Shown: in pieces, positions 1 through 11,324 of the stretch
How the letters are laid out: the number at the start of each line of letters is the position of its first letter
Numbering within the stretch: the stretch's first letter is position 1
NCBI RefSeq assembly: GCF_018991925.1
Contig: NW_024735516.1
Location: 285,001-349,000 of the forward strand
Length of the DNA: 64,000 nt
Direction: 5' to 3'
Origin: Homarus americanus
Lineage: Eukaryota; Arthropoda; Malacostraca; Decapoda; Nephropidae
Position numbers and translations under genes: made by a program
The notes under the pieces: generated by a model
Databases searched by the model: none
Seen by the model: the letters and a program-made list of their open reading frames with translations, nothing else
What the model was told of the DNA's origin: nothing

Positions 1-129
1 AAAGTCACTGCTTCCCATCCAACCTTTATTAAACTCGTATTCAAGAAAGTTTTTGTTTTTCTTTTCTTTTTCTTTTTGATTATTATGAAAATTATTTTAT
101 AAAGTGATATAAAATAATGATAGGAGTAG

Positions 130-130
<1 letters not shown>

Positions 131-226
<96 letters not shown>
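131..226. repeat. (AAT)n microsatellite
   Basis: An almost perfect run of AAT/ATA triplets with one interruption (AAC) near 186. It produces a poly-isoleucine reading frame that is not a gene. A short (AC)n run follows at about 250-267. Confidence 0.98.
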
Positions 227-227
<1 letters not shown>

Positions 228-397
228 TTGTTAGATATAGACATTAAGTCACACACACACACACACAAACTCTCACCAACTTTGTGTCAAATCTGCCAGA
301 AATCTTGTAGTGAGAATCGTCGTCACATCCAAGTTTCAAGATTATCTGTCCACTCTTTCAAAAGTTGTCCCGTCCACACGAAGGACACGACGTGAAT

Positions 398-535
398 GAG
401 ACGGGCGGGGAGGACAGGTGTGAAGAACGGGTGTGTGGGACGGGCGGTAGGGACGGGTGGAAAGAACAGGTGTTTGAAGGGACGGGCGGTAGGGACGGGT
501 GTGAAGAACAGGTGTGAAGAAGGCGTGAAGAACTG
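398..535. repeat. GC-rich minisatellite with GGGACGGG core
   Basis: Imperfect tandem units of roughly 40 bp containing GGGACGGGCGGTAGGGACGG followed by a GAAGAACAGGTGT-type segment. About three degenerate copies. The three minus-strand frames that stay open here are by-products of the repeat. Confidence 0.85.
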
Positions 536-632
536 GTATACACAACAGAAATAATTCCCCCTCCATCAAGAGTCGAACACAAACTCAGGACCCAAACCCC
601 ATCAGACCTAAAGGGACTGACTCACTTTTTAT

Positions 633-785
633 GGTTAGGTTAGGTTAGGTTAGGTTAGGTTAGGTTAGGTTAGGTTAGGTTAGGTTAGGTTAGGTTAGGT
701 TAGGTTAGGTTAGGTTAGGTTAGGTTAGGTTAAGTTAGGTTAGGTTAGGTTAGGTTAAGTTAGGTTAGGTTAGGTTAGGTTAGAT
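633..785 (+). repeat. Interstitial (TTAGG)n array
   Basis: About 30 copies of the arthropod telomere pentamer with a few TTAAG variants near the right end. It lies between unrelated sequences, so it is interstitial and not a chromosome end. Confidence 0.98.
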
Positions 786-1180
786 TGTCTCCTTGTGTAC
801 CGAAGGCTCAGTATCAACATTCTCCCTAACGTCATGCCAATGGGGTTTCACTTTCAGTTTTTCATACATTCAGAAGACAAATATTATTCAGTTTGTTTAT
901 GCAAGGAATACATCTACTGTATTGTGCTAACCTTGTGTGCCAGTCAGCCTCCACTATTTCGACTTATTTCTCCTATTCGCTGTAGTCTATCTGTCTTTAG
1001 TTGTCGGGAAACAATAATATCCGCTGCACTTTTCTCTCGTTTGCCTCTGTCATCAACACACAACAGTGGTGACAGGGAGCAGCGTGATAAATGTTGGTCA
1101 CAAGTGCTCCTCAACACCTCCGTCATAAACCATAACAAGAGCTGCAGCGTGACCTACTGCCTCTTTCTACTTAATTTGGA
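786..1180. other. Unassigned unique sequence
   Basis: No recognisable gene. A 140-codon open frame (795-1217, plus) crosses this stretch and runs into the CCTAA repeat. It has no domain, motif or splice context that I can recognise, so I do not call it a gene. Confidence 0.6.
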
Positions 1181-1244
1181 TCACCTTAAGATTAACCCCC
1201 AGCATATTTATCTTTGAATTAACCTAACCTAACCTAACCTAACT
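1181..1244. repeat. TTAGG-associated arm plus (CCTAA)n
   Basis: Starts TCACCTTAAGATTAACCCCC, continues through an AGCATATTTATC segment, then GAATTAACC and about five CCTAA units. The same arm design (a TCACCTGAAGATTA-like motif, an AGCTTATTT-like spacer, a second GATTAAC motif, then CCTAA) recurs near 10.74, 14.2, 33.8, 39.1 and 61.4 kb. Confidence 0.7.
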
Positions 1245-1640
1245 TTCACAATACAACTAAGTGTTCTATTTCCCAACAATCTTATTATCAGTCTATAAGA
1301 AGACCCTAAATGAGACAGACAAACATAACAAACGATAAAAACGGGTCATGCAACACTTAATGAACAGAAGTTTATAATTCAAAGGAGAAGAGATACAAAA
1401 CTCCTGTTGACCTTCACCCGTGTTTCTGGCGGTACACGGGGGGGGCAGGGGCAGGAAGCCTTTAGATATCACATAAATTTTTCAAGTCAGTTTAATACAT
1501 CAAGAGAAAGACGAAGCTGAGGAACTGTAGAGAACTTTTGCACTAGAGAACCTTATCATAAAGTCTTAAGTGAGATTCAACAGCGAAGACCAAATCGGAA
1601 CACACGGGGTGAAGATTGTGTTGGCGCATACAGTGTTGGT
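1245..1640. other. Unassigned unique sequence
   Basis: Mixed-composition DNA with a short G run near 1439-1446. No open frame, mobile-element motif or RNA gene that I can recognise. Confidence 0.6.
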
Positions 1641-1642
1641 GG

Positions 1643-1790
1643 TGATGGAGACAATGTTGACGGTAGTGGTGGAGAATGTTGGAGTAGCTCACCTAACATT
1701 ACTTCGGTGGTGGTGGTGATGGAGACAATGTTAACGGTGGTGGTGGAGGATGTTGGAGTAGCTAACTATTACTACAGTGTTGGTGGAGAC
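1643..1790. repeat. 75-bp imperfect tandem duplication
   Basis: GATGGAGACAATGTT followed by a GGTGGTGGAGAATGTTGGAG-type segment occurs at 1643 and again at 1718. A decayed third piece (GTTGGTGGAGACAGAACAC) follows. The two main copies differ by a few substitutions. Small open frames on both strands at 1707-1987 are repeat by-products. Confidence 0.8.
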
Positions 1791-1989
1791 AGAACACTTA
1801 CTATTGTTGCAGTGTTGGTGAAGGCCACACTGGGCACAGCGGTGTGGATTGGCCTCACCACAGGGGCAGGCGACCCGGCTGACGCAGCAGGCACAGTCGG
1901 GGGTGTGACCTGGTGCGAGGTGAGGACACGTACACCCGGTACCTGACACCGTCCACAGGTCCACCTGATCTGTGGATCACAACACAACT

Positions 1990-2437
1990 CTTGTTAACAA
2001 CTATCACAACTATGTTTATATATGTAACCGGTCGGAATTTACTGGAATTTTAATTTCTCACTTGACTTGGGGTTTATTAAAGATTATTTGATGGTAATTG
2101 CAGTGGAAGCGCCCCTTTGAGAAAAATCCCGAACCAGCACAAGAACACTTAAATCTACTAAACAAAATGAATTGTCCATGACCCGTGGAAGGATAGCGTC
2201 TGTGACTGGGATGAATGAGACACACTGTAAAATTTGCACTTATATTCCCTCCAACACTACAAACACAGTCAAATAATGGTACACCAATATGCGCACTTCT
2301 TAACCTGAACAGAAAATACTACTCTGGGGAATAAAAGTTATACATGATGTTGAAATTATTAAAACCTCAGGCTATGCCTCATTAGAGGATAATAAGTTTA
2401 TAGTATTAAGAAATGTTGCTTGCACACATGAACCAGT
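1990..2437. other. AT-rich unassigned sequence
   Basis: No gene recognised. A 13-bp string ACTACTCTGGGGA plus a following GTTATAC at about 2318 recurs at 2669 (351 bp apart). This hints that 2280-2700 is an old degenerate duplication. Confidence 0.5.
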
Positions 2438-2640
2438 CCTTAAGGACTTTCAACAAAATATCAATCACTGAGAAAATGGTATTACAAAAATAAGAAATTG
2501 ATAACTCTACAATGAATATGCCTTAAGGGCACTCAACAAAATATCATCCAGCACTGAGAAAATGGTATAAGAATCAGAGCTTATTAACTCCACCCTGAAT
2601 AGGCCTTCAGGGCGCTCAACAAATTTATATTACCCCAACA
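2438..2640. repeat. About 82-bp degenerate tandem repeat, 2.5 copies
   Basis: CCTTAAGGRC followed by TCAACAAAATATCA and CACTGAGAAAATGGTAT starts at 2438, 2521 and 2603 (periods 83 and 82), with progressive divergence. Confidence 0.75.
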
Positions 2641-3940
2641 GATACACACCTCCTAACCTAACTTAAACACTACTCTGGGGAACAAGGGTTATACCTGAGA
2701 TTGAGATTATAAAGAAATATTAAATGCACACAGCATACATTAATAACCGATAAAATAGTATTAACTACACACAAAAATATTGTCACTATTATTAAGAAGT
2801 TACTGAGTCCACCAATACCCGTGAACCATGCTTCCTAACCTAACACATAGATTCCACCTGCACTCCGTAGTCGTTTAAGGCACAACCAACAGGCACCCGT
2901 AGTTTAAGGCCCAAATCAGCCTTTCTCCACCTTGGAAAGTGTACCTCTACACTCCACTGACTCTTGGCCCCAGTGTGCGACCCTGTATCACTCAGCTGGC
3001 TTCACTTTACCCCCAGTACATCCATGAAGCGGAAGGGAGTGAGCCAATCAGACCTTGTACAGTTGAGAGAAGCTTTAGCTTCCCGTTAGCTGCTTGAGAT
3101 ATGTGGTATTGTGAGCCGAGGTAGAGGAGAGCTGATGACCCCAAACGATCGTCACGTCGTTAGTTGGACACCTAGACAGCTGGGTTCACTCCAACTCTCA
3201 CCATACTCAGCAGGTGGCTCAAACCCAGGTCAGTGGACGGTCAAACAGCTCGCTTCACCACTCGTGTCTCATACCGCCAGTAGACGTTATCATACCGCGT
3301 GGGGTCTACAGAACCCTGAAAAACCCGGGCTGTTAGCTATTGTCTCACATCACCGTTTGTTCCTACCGCCCTATCAAGCTTTGTCTGAGATTGAATAAAA
3401 CTTACTTGTTAATACTGATGTTAAATAAACGAAGGAACTAGGTCACGCGATCCGTCTCTCCTGGGTACAGCACAGAGGTGGTCCTTGACCTCTCTCACAA
3501 CTCCCCGGCCACCTTGCTCTCTCGTTCACGCTTTCCAGGAGTGACTTATTTACCAGACGATGAACAGCTTAATTAGGACGTATGCAACATTTTCAGACTG
3601 GGAAACGATCTATAATTATTTTCAATTTAATAACTGATATTTAATTTCATGATTCGCGTCCCTATTAACTCGGTAAATTACATTTAATATCATATAGGCC
3701 TAGTTCCACAACCTCTCGCAATGTGCGGGGAGCGCTCTCTTCCCTCAGACGACCTTGAACTCTCAGTATCGCCAATGGTGCGGCGTTTGAAATTACACTG
3801 AAATTTCTGAATATTACATATATACTGTGATACACATTGTTAACTATCACAGGTATGACAATATTTTTACATAACTGACAAACAAACAATACATCGCTAT
3901 AGTGTCGTCTGTTTAAACTAGTTTCTTTAATATTGCACTG
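2641..3940. other. Unassigned unique sequence
   Basis: A 95-codon open frame (3111-3398) is preceded by a CCAATCA box at about 3034 and followed by AATAAA at about 3394. No conserved domain is visible and the frame has ordinary codon scatter, so a gene is not supported. The rest is mixed sequence without features I can name. Confidence 0.5.
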
Positions 3941-4030
3941 AATAATAATAATAATAATAATCATAATAATAATAATAATAATAATGATAATAATAGTAAT
4001 AATAATAATAGTAATAATAATAATAATAAG
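3941..4030. repeat. Interrupted (AAT)n microsatellite
   Basis: AAT triplets interrupted by CAT, GAT and AGT variants. No LINE tail is visible next to it, unlike the ATT runs near 35.0, 43.1 and 56.7 kb. Confidence 0.95.
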
Positions 4031-4213
4031 ACAGGAACGATGCGATGAACAACATCTACAAAGAATCGCAGGAACCGACTGAAGCAGAAGAGGAAACAAC
4101 AAACTTATGGTCATGGAAGATTGGAAATAGAGGGATGGGAAAGGTGGAACAGTAGTGGGACAGTGGAATGATGAAAGAGTAGTAGGTCGGTTGGGTGATA
4201 GGGGGGGGGGATA

Positions 4214-4392
4214 AAGAGGCAGGTGGAAGAGGCAGGTGGAAGAGGCAGGTGGAAGAGGCAGGTGGAAGAGGCAAGTGAAAGAGGCAGGTGGAAGAGGCAG
4301 GTGAAAGAGGCAAGTGGAAGAGGAAGGTGGGAGAGGCAGGTGGAAGAGGCAAGTGGATGAAACAGGTGGAAGAGGCAAGTGGAAGAGGCACA
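4214..4392. repeat. 13-bp minisatellite (AGAGGCAGGTGGA)n
   Basis: About 13-14 copies of the 13-bp unit with single-base variants. Because 13 is not a multiple of three and the unit lacks stops on the reverse strand, three overlapping minus-strand frames stay open. None is a gene. Confidence 0.95.
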
Positions 4393-4399
4393 TCCACCT

Positions 4400-5100
4400 A
4401 CCATGCGACACACAACACCTGGGCTGACCAAATCTACCTAAGAGTGAGGCTTGGGACGCAATAAAGGAGATGAGAAGGCAGATAGAGTCGACGGTAATCT
4501 TCTGGAAGTTTTTAAAGATCCTCAGAGTGAAGGGGAAAAAGAAGATAACTGAAGTATAAAACGAACAGACACGGACAGACACAGACAGACAAGGACAGAC
4601 ACAGGACGAGAAAACGGACCAAGGAGTTACAAAGATCAATATTGTTAACGTCGAAGGAGCCAAACAAACGCTGTTGAAATATAAAGATCAACATACAGTA
4701 CAGTCAGTTCGTTCCCACACGCATCTGATATTATCCTAAAAGTATTGAAAAGAAAAAAAAACAGAGACGGAGACGGAAACTTAAATGGAGAAGATTTAGT
4801 ATAGATTTAAAGAATGATCTTAGGAGCGATGCGGGTGCTGAGTGAAAGGATCTTAGAATTTAGCAGTTAACTTTTCCTATGTCTTGTAAACTTGAGGAGG
4901 TATTCAACAGATTAAAATGAATGATTTATAACGGAGATCTTGTAACGACATCAGACTGAACTGGAGGAACAGATAACTGATCATGGCCGGGGAGCAATAT
5001 TGTGGGCTGTTGGTGGGGATTTCGAGCCAGTGGAGGTGGATCAAGGATACGACGAGGGAGGGGGGTTGCTGTCACCAGTCTTCTTTTTATTCGATTTACA
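4400..5100. other. Unassigned sequence
   Basis: Contains short GGACAGACACA-type repeats at about 4566-4612 and an A-rich run at about 4751. No gene recognised. Confidence 0.5.
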
Positions 5101-5103
5101 CTG

Positions 5104-5129
5104 AGATGATGATGATGATGATGATGATG
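5104..5129. repeat. (GAT)n microsatellite
   Basis: Eight or nine perfect GAT triplets just upstream of the LINE relic that starts at about 5152. Confidence 0.95.
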
Positions 5130-5151
5130 GTTGGAGCCATGATGACAGTGG

Positions 5152-5603
5152 AATGAACAACTACGTTGGTCTGGCTAGGTTACCAGCCTGGACGACAGTA
5201 GACTGCCAAAGCAGCTACTTTACAGTCATCTAACGAATAGTAAACGAAACGCTGGCGGGCAACTGAAAAGGTATAAGGATAGTCTTAAGACAAACCTGAA
5301 AAAGTTCTAAATCGACCCCCTCACCTGGGAGACGATTACTCCACACCGTAACACTTGGAGGAGCACCACACGAGAAGGTGTCAATACTTTCGAGCTCGCC
5401 AGCCTGCAAACCGAGGCAGACAAGCGCCAGCGCCGGAAAGACGCTGCCGGTCCCGTATCGGCCTCTTCAGTCACCTTCAAACTGACCAATCTAGGTGGCA
5501 TCCTTAATAACTCATATCATTGTTTCATAGCTGGATTATCGTCAAACTCGATTCCGAGTGACAGCAAAGCAGTAGTAGTAGAGAGAGGGGGTATGGGGGT
5601 ATG
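5152..5603 (+). pseudogene. LINE reverse transcriptase C-terminal relic
   Basis: Reading from 5161, the plus strand gives LRWSG, a stop at 5176, then SLDDSRLPKQLLYSHL, LKRYKDSLKTNLKKF, a stop at 5308, IDPLTWETITPHRNTWRS and an Arg/Lys-rich segment (TEADKRQRRKDAAG). This matches the familiar post-RT tail of arthropod non-LTR retrotransposons: LRW.GHV.R followed by RLPK, then a KRYKDxLKxxLK block and a (D)P..WE..A.DR..WR block. Only the tail is left. The palm and endonuclease are absent, and two stop codons interrupt the frame. Family recognition is from motif memory. The exact clade is not resolved. Confidence 0.8.
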
Positions 5604-6177
5604 ATATGATGATTAGTGTGAGAAAGAACAAAGTTCATGAGGAAAGGGGAGGAGGAGGAGGAAGGGGTGGAGGAGGAGTTCTGACTGATGGACAGGTCGT
5701 GGTACAAGAGGACACCCGAAATCAGTGACTTCTTTTCTTTGGGAACACTTAAGATCAATGGTTTACAACACGAGATCACGAACTATTGAAAATCTAAAGA
5801 ATAAAAAACAGAAATTAATGCACTACAAACCCTTGGGTCAATGTGTGCTTGTCTGAGGCTCACAGATTGAGTATTGACTACGATAGAAGTAAAAAATAAA
5901 CATTTATAAGATTCTGGTCAGGTTCCATACACCTGTATCAGCCTGTCCAGCGTTCTTAACAGTCTACTTCACCCCAATTACCACAGTGTCCCCTCGTTAA
6001 CTGTGGCAAACAACACAACTTCTTTCCATACTATAACGTGTCTCTTAGCTCTCCACTCCACAACACAATCTGTTCTCTCCTAACTACTGCATAACAACCA
6101 CAACAACAACAAGAGCGAGTGTGTTCTTATATAACTGCGGTAAACAAGACAAGTTCTCCTCAACTCGTTATTTTACT
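5604..6177. other. Unassigned sequence with GGA-rich patch
   Basis: A short purine-rich patch (GGAGGAGGAGGAAGGGG) lies at about 5641-5685. The rest is AT-rich with no gene recognised. Confidence 0.5.

Positions 6178-6228
<51 letters not shown>
6178..6228. repeat. (CAA)n microsatellite
   Basis: Seventeen near-perfect ACA/CAA triplets. They encode poly-Gln or poly-Thr in overlapping frames of 67-70 codons that I do not regard as genes. Confidence 0.97.
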
Positions 6229-6501
6229 GTGTTCGTACATAATTATGGTAGACAGCCCAAGGTGTACTCAACCTCACCACAACAGCCCCAGCGTTCTCCC
6301 TCACATCAGGATACAAATCTAATCACCATTTAGAGTTACTGTATCAACAATATAAGGGACTGTTACAATAGATCTTATTTCACGCCACAATTATTGAAGA
6401 AAATATACGTGTCCTTATCAACACTTCTCATAGAATAAACTCTACCGTGAACATGTCATTCCTCGGCCACGGAGTAAAGTTATATATAATGGTGGTCCCA
6501 G

Positions 6502-6504
<3 letters not shown>

Positions 6505-6563
<59 letters not shown>
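6505..6563. repeat. (TC)n microsatellite
   Basis: A perfect dinucleotide run of about 29 units. Confidence 0.98.
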
Positions 6564-6565
<2 letters not shown>

Positions 6566-8200
6566 CCTGCTCTTTGAGACACTGTGAGTTGGAGGGAAGG
6601 AGGGACATTTCTCTGGGGCACCCTGTATACTGAGCTCCCAGGCGTAATACCAGAAATGTTTTCATATCCATTATATCTATAGATTATCTTACACTCTTTA
6701 ACGTCACCAGAGATAAACTTGGGCACAACATGTCGTGGCGGTCAGTTATATCAGTAAACATGTTATCAAACTCCCGGAAATGTGAAGTTGTGTTCATGTG
6801 GTCACAAAAGTCCAGCAGTTCCTCTCACAGTAAACCTGAACAATACTTCTCTCCCTTGTGATGTTTATTGTTGTCGTCTCTCTCCGTTCATCATGTTATG
6901 TCGTCACCACACATTACGTCCTGCTTACGATTCACTCCTTCCCTTAACATGTTGTCGCCCTTCACCATATTGTTATTAAACCATCAATGTTTCAACTGGC
7001 TGCCAGTATAGAGTTCCTCGAATCTAGTCCCGTACCTTCACCCTGTTAGTTTGTTTTGTATTGTTTGATCGTCTTGTTAGGTTTTATGTGATTATGTCGG
7101 CTCGCCTGTCTGAGATCCAATATTATATGTAGCCACTTCTTTACCTGTCCAATTTGTACATATTAATATAGTGTATATAAAACAAGGACGGCAGAAATAA
7201 GCAACATCACCTCATATGATCATAAACATTTACTGCATGTAGTTATATTACCCCGGGCTCTGCCGCGCTCAACAAGGCGACAAATAGATTGCAACCAGAC
7301 AGAGGCCGAATCAGCTTCCGACTGTCAAATTATTTTACCAAATTTTCCTAAATATTTACTCGTCAGTGAGCACAAGACAGCCTTAACTACAAGTACAGGA
7401 ACAAGCCAACCTGGAGGCCAATTAGCTGAGTATAAGAGAACTGTTAAAGAGAATATAAGTCCCAGACAGACGCAGCTCACATGGTGCCCGTCCAACCCCT
7501 TACTGACTGTCCCAGACTGTCTTCCTGCTAACTTTCCTCCTGAGGAACAACGTCTTCCCGCCAGCCTTGATGCCAGAGATTTACTGGCAACTATTGCTTC
7601 CCACAGGAACACAACACTCTCATTACTTGTGAAGAACAGTGCACTATTATCATTTAAATACCTTCTTGCACTGCCTCCTTACACAAGACGACTTACTCGC
7701 ACGGCGGTCCCCAGCCCGGCGAGTCACTACCTACAGACACATCCGAGACAACTAACATCCAGACAGATGCATCGCTCTTACTTCTTGCTTGTTGACCTAC
7801 ACTGTATCATCTACCTAGAGTACACACCCTGAGCTAAGTGCATAATGTAAACTATACACGTGAACATCTTACGTGATGAAGCTGTGTATATATGTAACCT
7901 AGAGTACACGCTTAAATATAATGCAATCTAGAATACCCATGTGAATATATTATGTGTTGAGGCGAGTGTTTAGATATAAGCTAGACTCTGCACGCGAATA
8001 TCTCATGTGTTGAAGCTCAGTAATACATTATAACATCACCGACAACTCACTCTTACCCCCTGGGACCCTCTTGAGGCTTGGCGGTCCACCACCCCTCGTG
8101 TATATAAACAAAAGACCTACAAATAGGCTTCCTACATTAAACAGTGGAGTATATAAGGGGTACTATGTTAAATCACACACTACTTAAACTAGACATTTGT
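6564..8200. other. Unassigned unique sequence
   Basis: Longest stretch of non-repetitive DNA in the left half. A TATATAAAA string occurs at about 7173-7181 and small open frames occur at 6782, 7325 and 7629. None shows a recognisable domain, and the TATA string has no supported transcript downstream. Confidence 0.5.
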
Positions 8201-8293
8201 AGGTTAGGTTAGGTTAGGTTTAGGTTAAGTTTAGGTTAGATTAGGTTAGGTTAGGTTAGGTTAGGTTAGGTTAGGTTAGGTTAGGTTAGGTTA
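8201..8293 (+). repeat. (TTAGG)n array
   Basis: About 18 units with two TTTAGG/TTAAG variants near the left end. It faces the opposite-strand array at 8748-8897, with 455 bp of AT-rich DNA in between. Confidence 0.97.
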
Positions 8294-8747
8294 ACATTAA
8301 GTTGTTTTAGACAAACATAACAGGTGTGATAAACAGAGGTACTTGAAGGACATAGACAAGACAAATGATAATTCTTGGAAGATTAGCGTCACCCTGATGA
8401 CCCACCACGCAACGAACTGAGCCGGGAAAACCTTCATAATTCCTGGTTATAATTAAAAACTCTTTATATCTTAATTACTGTACAATGAATGAAATAATTA
8501 ATGGGGAACTTTTTTACGCATCAGCTTTTAATGTAAATATATTTTCTTATTGTTTATTTATTGTTTAATAATAAGTCAGCTCTGTTGTTTTATTAGACCG
8601 TAATTATTTATATCGTTGGATGATTTTATCTGTAGGTAATTTTTTTATTGGAAATATGAAAAGATAAAAATTAAATAAAGTAAGACGGGATGAAAAAATA
8701 GGGAGGGTAATGTAGCTTAAAGTGCTTGATATGAGGCTCAGTGCCCT

Positions 8748-8897
8748 CCTAACCTAACCTAACCTAACCTAACCTAACTTAACCTAACCTAACCTAACTT
8801 AACCTAACCTAACCTAACCTAACCTAACCTAACCTAACTTAACCTAACTTAACCTAACCTAACCTAACCTAACCTAACCTAACCTAACCTAACCTAA
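8748..8897 (-). repeat. (CCTAA)n array
   Basis: About 30 CCTAA units with several CTTAA variants. This is the same motif as 8201-8293 in inverted orientation. Confidence 0.97.
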
Positions 8898-8983
8898 ACA
8901 GAGGATATTAATGTAATTTTCATTTCATCAGGCTTGAAACGAAAATTGTTTATGAACATAGAAAATACAACTCGAGTACGATG

Positions 8984-9372
8984 ATTTTAACACCTCGAGT
9001 ACAATGACAACCCCTCGAGTACAATAACAACCCCTTGAGTACGATGATTTTAACCCCTTGAGTACTATAACAACCCCTCGAGCACGATGACAACCCCTTG
9101 AGTACGATGATTTTAACCCCTTGAGTTCAATAACAACCCCTTGAGTACGATGATTTTAACCCCTTGAGTACTATAACAACCCCTCGAGCACGATGACAAC
9201 CCCTCGAGTACAATGATTTTAACCCCTTGAGTTCAATAACAACCCCTTGAGTTCAATGCCAACCCCTCTAGTACGATGAAAACCCTGGAGTATGATGATT
9301 TTAACCCCTTGAGTACGATGATTTAACCCTTGAGTATGATAATCTAATTTTTCGAGTACGATAATTCAAACT
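8984..9372. repeat. 20-23-bp minisatellite with CCCCTTGAGTACGATGA core
   Basis: Alternating units of the type CCCCTTGAGTACGATGATTT and CCCCTCGAGTACAATAACAA, about 17 copies, increasingly degenerate on the right. The alternation suggests a two-unit higher-order repeat. Confidence 0.92.
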
Positions 9373-9631
9373 TAATGACTTATGAGAGTGTCTTCGTGGT
9401 CAAGGGGTTAAAGACACTGATGTGGGCAAAACTGCAAGGCCTCGCGAGATGTAATTACCGGACGCATGCGAGCCTGGCTGTGACACTAACGCCACTCCTG
9501 CTGGTCGCCCAGGTAAGGTCACTGCACGGGAAATACTCGATAAAGGTAAAGTCTTTCAAAGAACTTGGTAAAGAATAGACTGTAATTCTTTCTACTAAAA
9601 CATTAAGCCATGAGAAGCCTTTAGTTGAAAG

Positions 9632-9840
9632 TGAACGACCACCAGTATGAACGACCACCAGTATGAACGACCACCAGTATGAACGACCACCCGTATGAAC
9701 GATCACCCGTATGAACGACCACCCGTATGAACGACCACCAGTATGAACGACCACCCGTATGAACGACCACCCGTATGAACGACCACCAGTATGAACGACC
9801 ACCCATAGGAACAACCACCAGTATGAACGACCACAGATAT
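9632..9840. repeat. 16-bp minisatellite (GAACGACCACCMGTAT)n
   Basis: About 13 copies differing mainly at one A/C position. Both reverse-strand open frames across it (GGRSYWWSFIRVVVHT-like) are by-products. Confidence 0.95.
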
Positions 9841-10203
9841 AAACTCCTCAGCATTAATAAAGAAGGAAGTGAGTGATCGTCAGTTGGTGGTCCTCGTGTC
9901 AACACTATATAACACTGACTGAGAACAAGTAACCAGGTATCAATTTGAAGCAGTCTTGAAGCCTCTCCTGACGCTTCACTCTCACACGAAACTTTTGATA
10001 CACTATAGAGCTTTCACCAGCAGGAGGACGACCTTCAGGAGAGGTGGTGTCAGCTTGTACCTGCTCACTGCTCACGTCTTATCACCACCACGAGATGTTC
10101 ACAGCTCAGCAACTTGACACACTGTGACACTCAGAACACAAGTCACTTCACAGGAGGCAAGAGGATGAATCAGCTGAGCTTCACACTTATACGTGAGTGA
10201 TAT
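9841..10203. other. Unassigned sequence
   Basis: No repeat or gene recognised. Mixed-composition DNA between two minisatellites. Confidence 0.5.
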
Positions 10204-10560
10204 GGTGAGGCAGTAATGAAAGGTGAGGCAATGATGAAGAGAGAGGTAGTGATGAAGGGTGAGGCAATATTGAAGGGTGAGGCAGTGATGAAGGGTGAGG
10301 CAGTGATGAAGGGTGAGGCAGAGATGAAGGGTGAGGCAGTGATGAATGGTGAGTCAGTGATGAAGGGTGAGGCATTATTGAAGGGTGAGGCAGTGATGAA
10401 GGGTGAGGCAGTGATGAAAGGTGAGTCAGTGATGAAGGGTGAGGCAGTGATGAAGGGTGAGGCAATATTGAAGGGTGAGGCAGTGATGAAGGGAGAGGCA
10501 ATAATGAAGGGTGAGGCAGTGATAAGGGGTGAGGAAGTGATAAGGGGTGAGGCAGCGACG
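10204..10560. repeat. 18-bp minisatellite (GTGATGAAGGGTGAGGCA)n
   Basis: About 19-20 copies with substitutions but almost no indels, so the length stays a multiple of three. This leaves a 125-codon plus-strand frame of hexapeptide MKGEAV units and a 137-codon minus-strand frame (SLPHPS units). There is no upstream coding context, so I call it a repeat. Confidence 0.93.
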
Positions 10561-10740
10561 GAATGTGAAATAAGGAAGAACAGTCCACATTAACACGCAC
10601 TAGATAACAAAGACGTCAGATAAACTTCACTGAGATATTAACTCTATTAGGGCGACCATTAAGTGGACTAATAGTGTAATATAAACCACTGAAGGGAGAC
10701 GATGCAGATATCCTTGTGATATGACCATAGCGTCTACGGT

Positions 10741-10879
10741 TCACCTGAAGATTTGACACCCTCAGATTATTTCACCTGAATATTGAACATTCTAACACAT
10801 CCTTGGAGTGTTAGGTTAGGTAGCACTAGGGGTGTTAATCTACAGATCAAATAAACTGGGGTGTCTAATCTTCAGGTGA
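10741..10879. repeat. TTAGG-bearing foldback element
   Basis: The left arm begins TCACCTGAAGATTTGACACC, then CAGATTATT and TCACCTGAATATTGAAC. The right arm read on the minus strand begins TCACCTGAAGATTAGACACC, then CAGTTTATT and a GATCTGTAGATTAACACC segment. The arms of about 50 bp therefore form an imperfect inverted repeat, and a short TTAGGTTAGG core lies in the loop at about 10811-10821. No flanking target duplication is evident. The same arm recurs elsewhere in the window. Confidence 0.8.
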
Positions 10880-11245
10880 TTCTTACTAACATCCACTAAT
10901 CCCAATGTAATATATGAATGACTCACAGTTTAATATCCAACATAATATGAACTGAAACATCAAGGCCAGATTCTTGTTTTCTTTTATAGATATCGCAACG
11001 GGAACTCGACGCCGTGTCAATGCTGAGTGGACGCTGATGTAAAAAGTTGTTTCGGCGTCAATTCAACATTGGAAACATTGAGTGTCTCCTGGGATCACTG
11101 ACCGGAGATCAGAGTCGCTAAATCATGATATTAACTGACGTAACGTAAACTAAATGAAATACCGGAGCACTACACAAAGATATACAATATTTTGATCCTC
11201 CGATACACCGTTGGATTAATACATATTGTCGGCGTTTACAGTTCT

Positions 11246-11247
<2 letters not shown>
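10880..11247. other. Unassigned sequence
   Basis: AT-rich, no gene or repeat recognised. Confidence 0.5.
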
Positions 11248-11294
<47 letters not shown>

Positions 11295-11324
11295 TTATTG
11301 TTGTTGTTGTTATTGTTATTACCA
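11248..11324. repeat. (ATT)n/(GTT)n microsatellite
   Basis: ATT triplets with a TTT interruption, passing into a short GTT run at the right end. Confidence 0.96.

Noticed and set aside
633..785. Chromosome end (telomere)
   Set aside because: TTAGG arrays are short, occur in both orientations at more than ten places and are flanked by unique DNA on both sides.
3111..3398. Possible small gene with CCAAT box upstream and AATAAA downstream
   Set aside because: No domain, no splice or start context, and such signals are common by chance in AT-rich DNA.
6119..6333. Poly-Gln or poly-Thr protein
   Set aside because: CAA microsatellite translated in overlapping frames without coding context.
7173..7181. 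TATATAAAA as a core promoter
   Set aside because: No initiator or supported transcript unit downstream.
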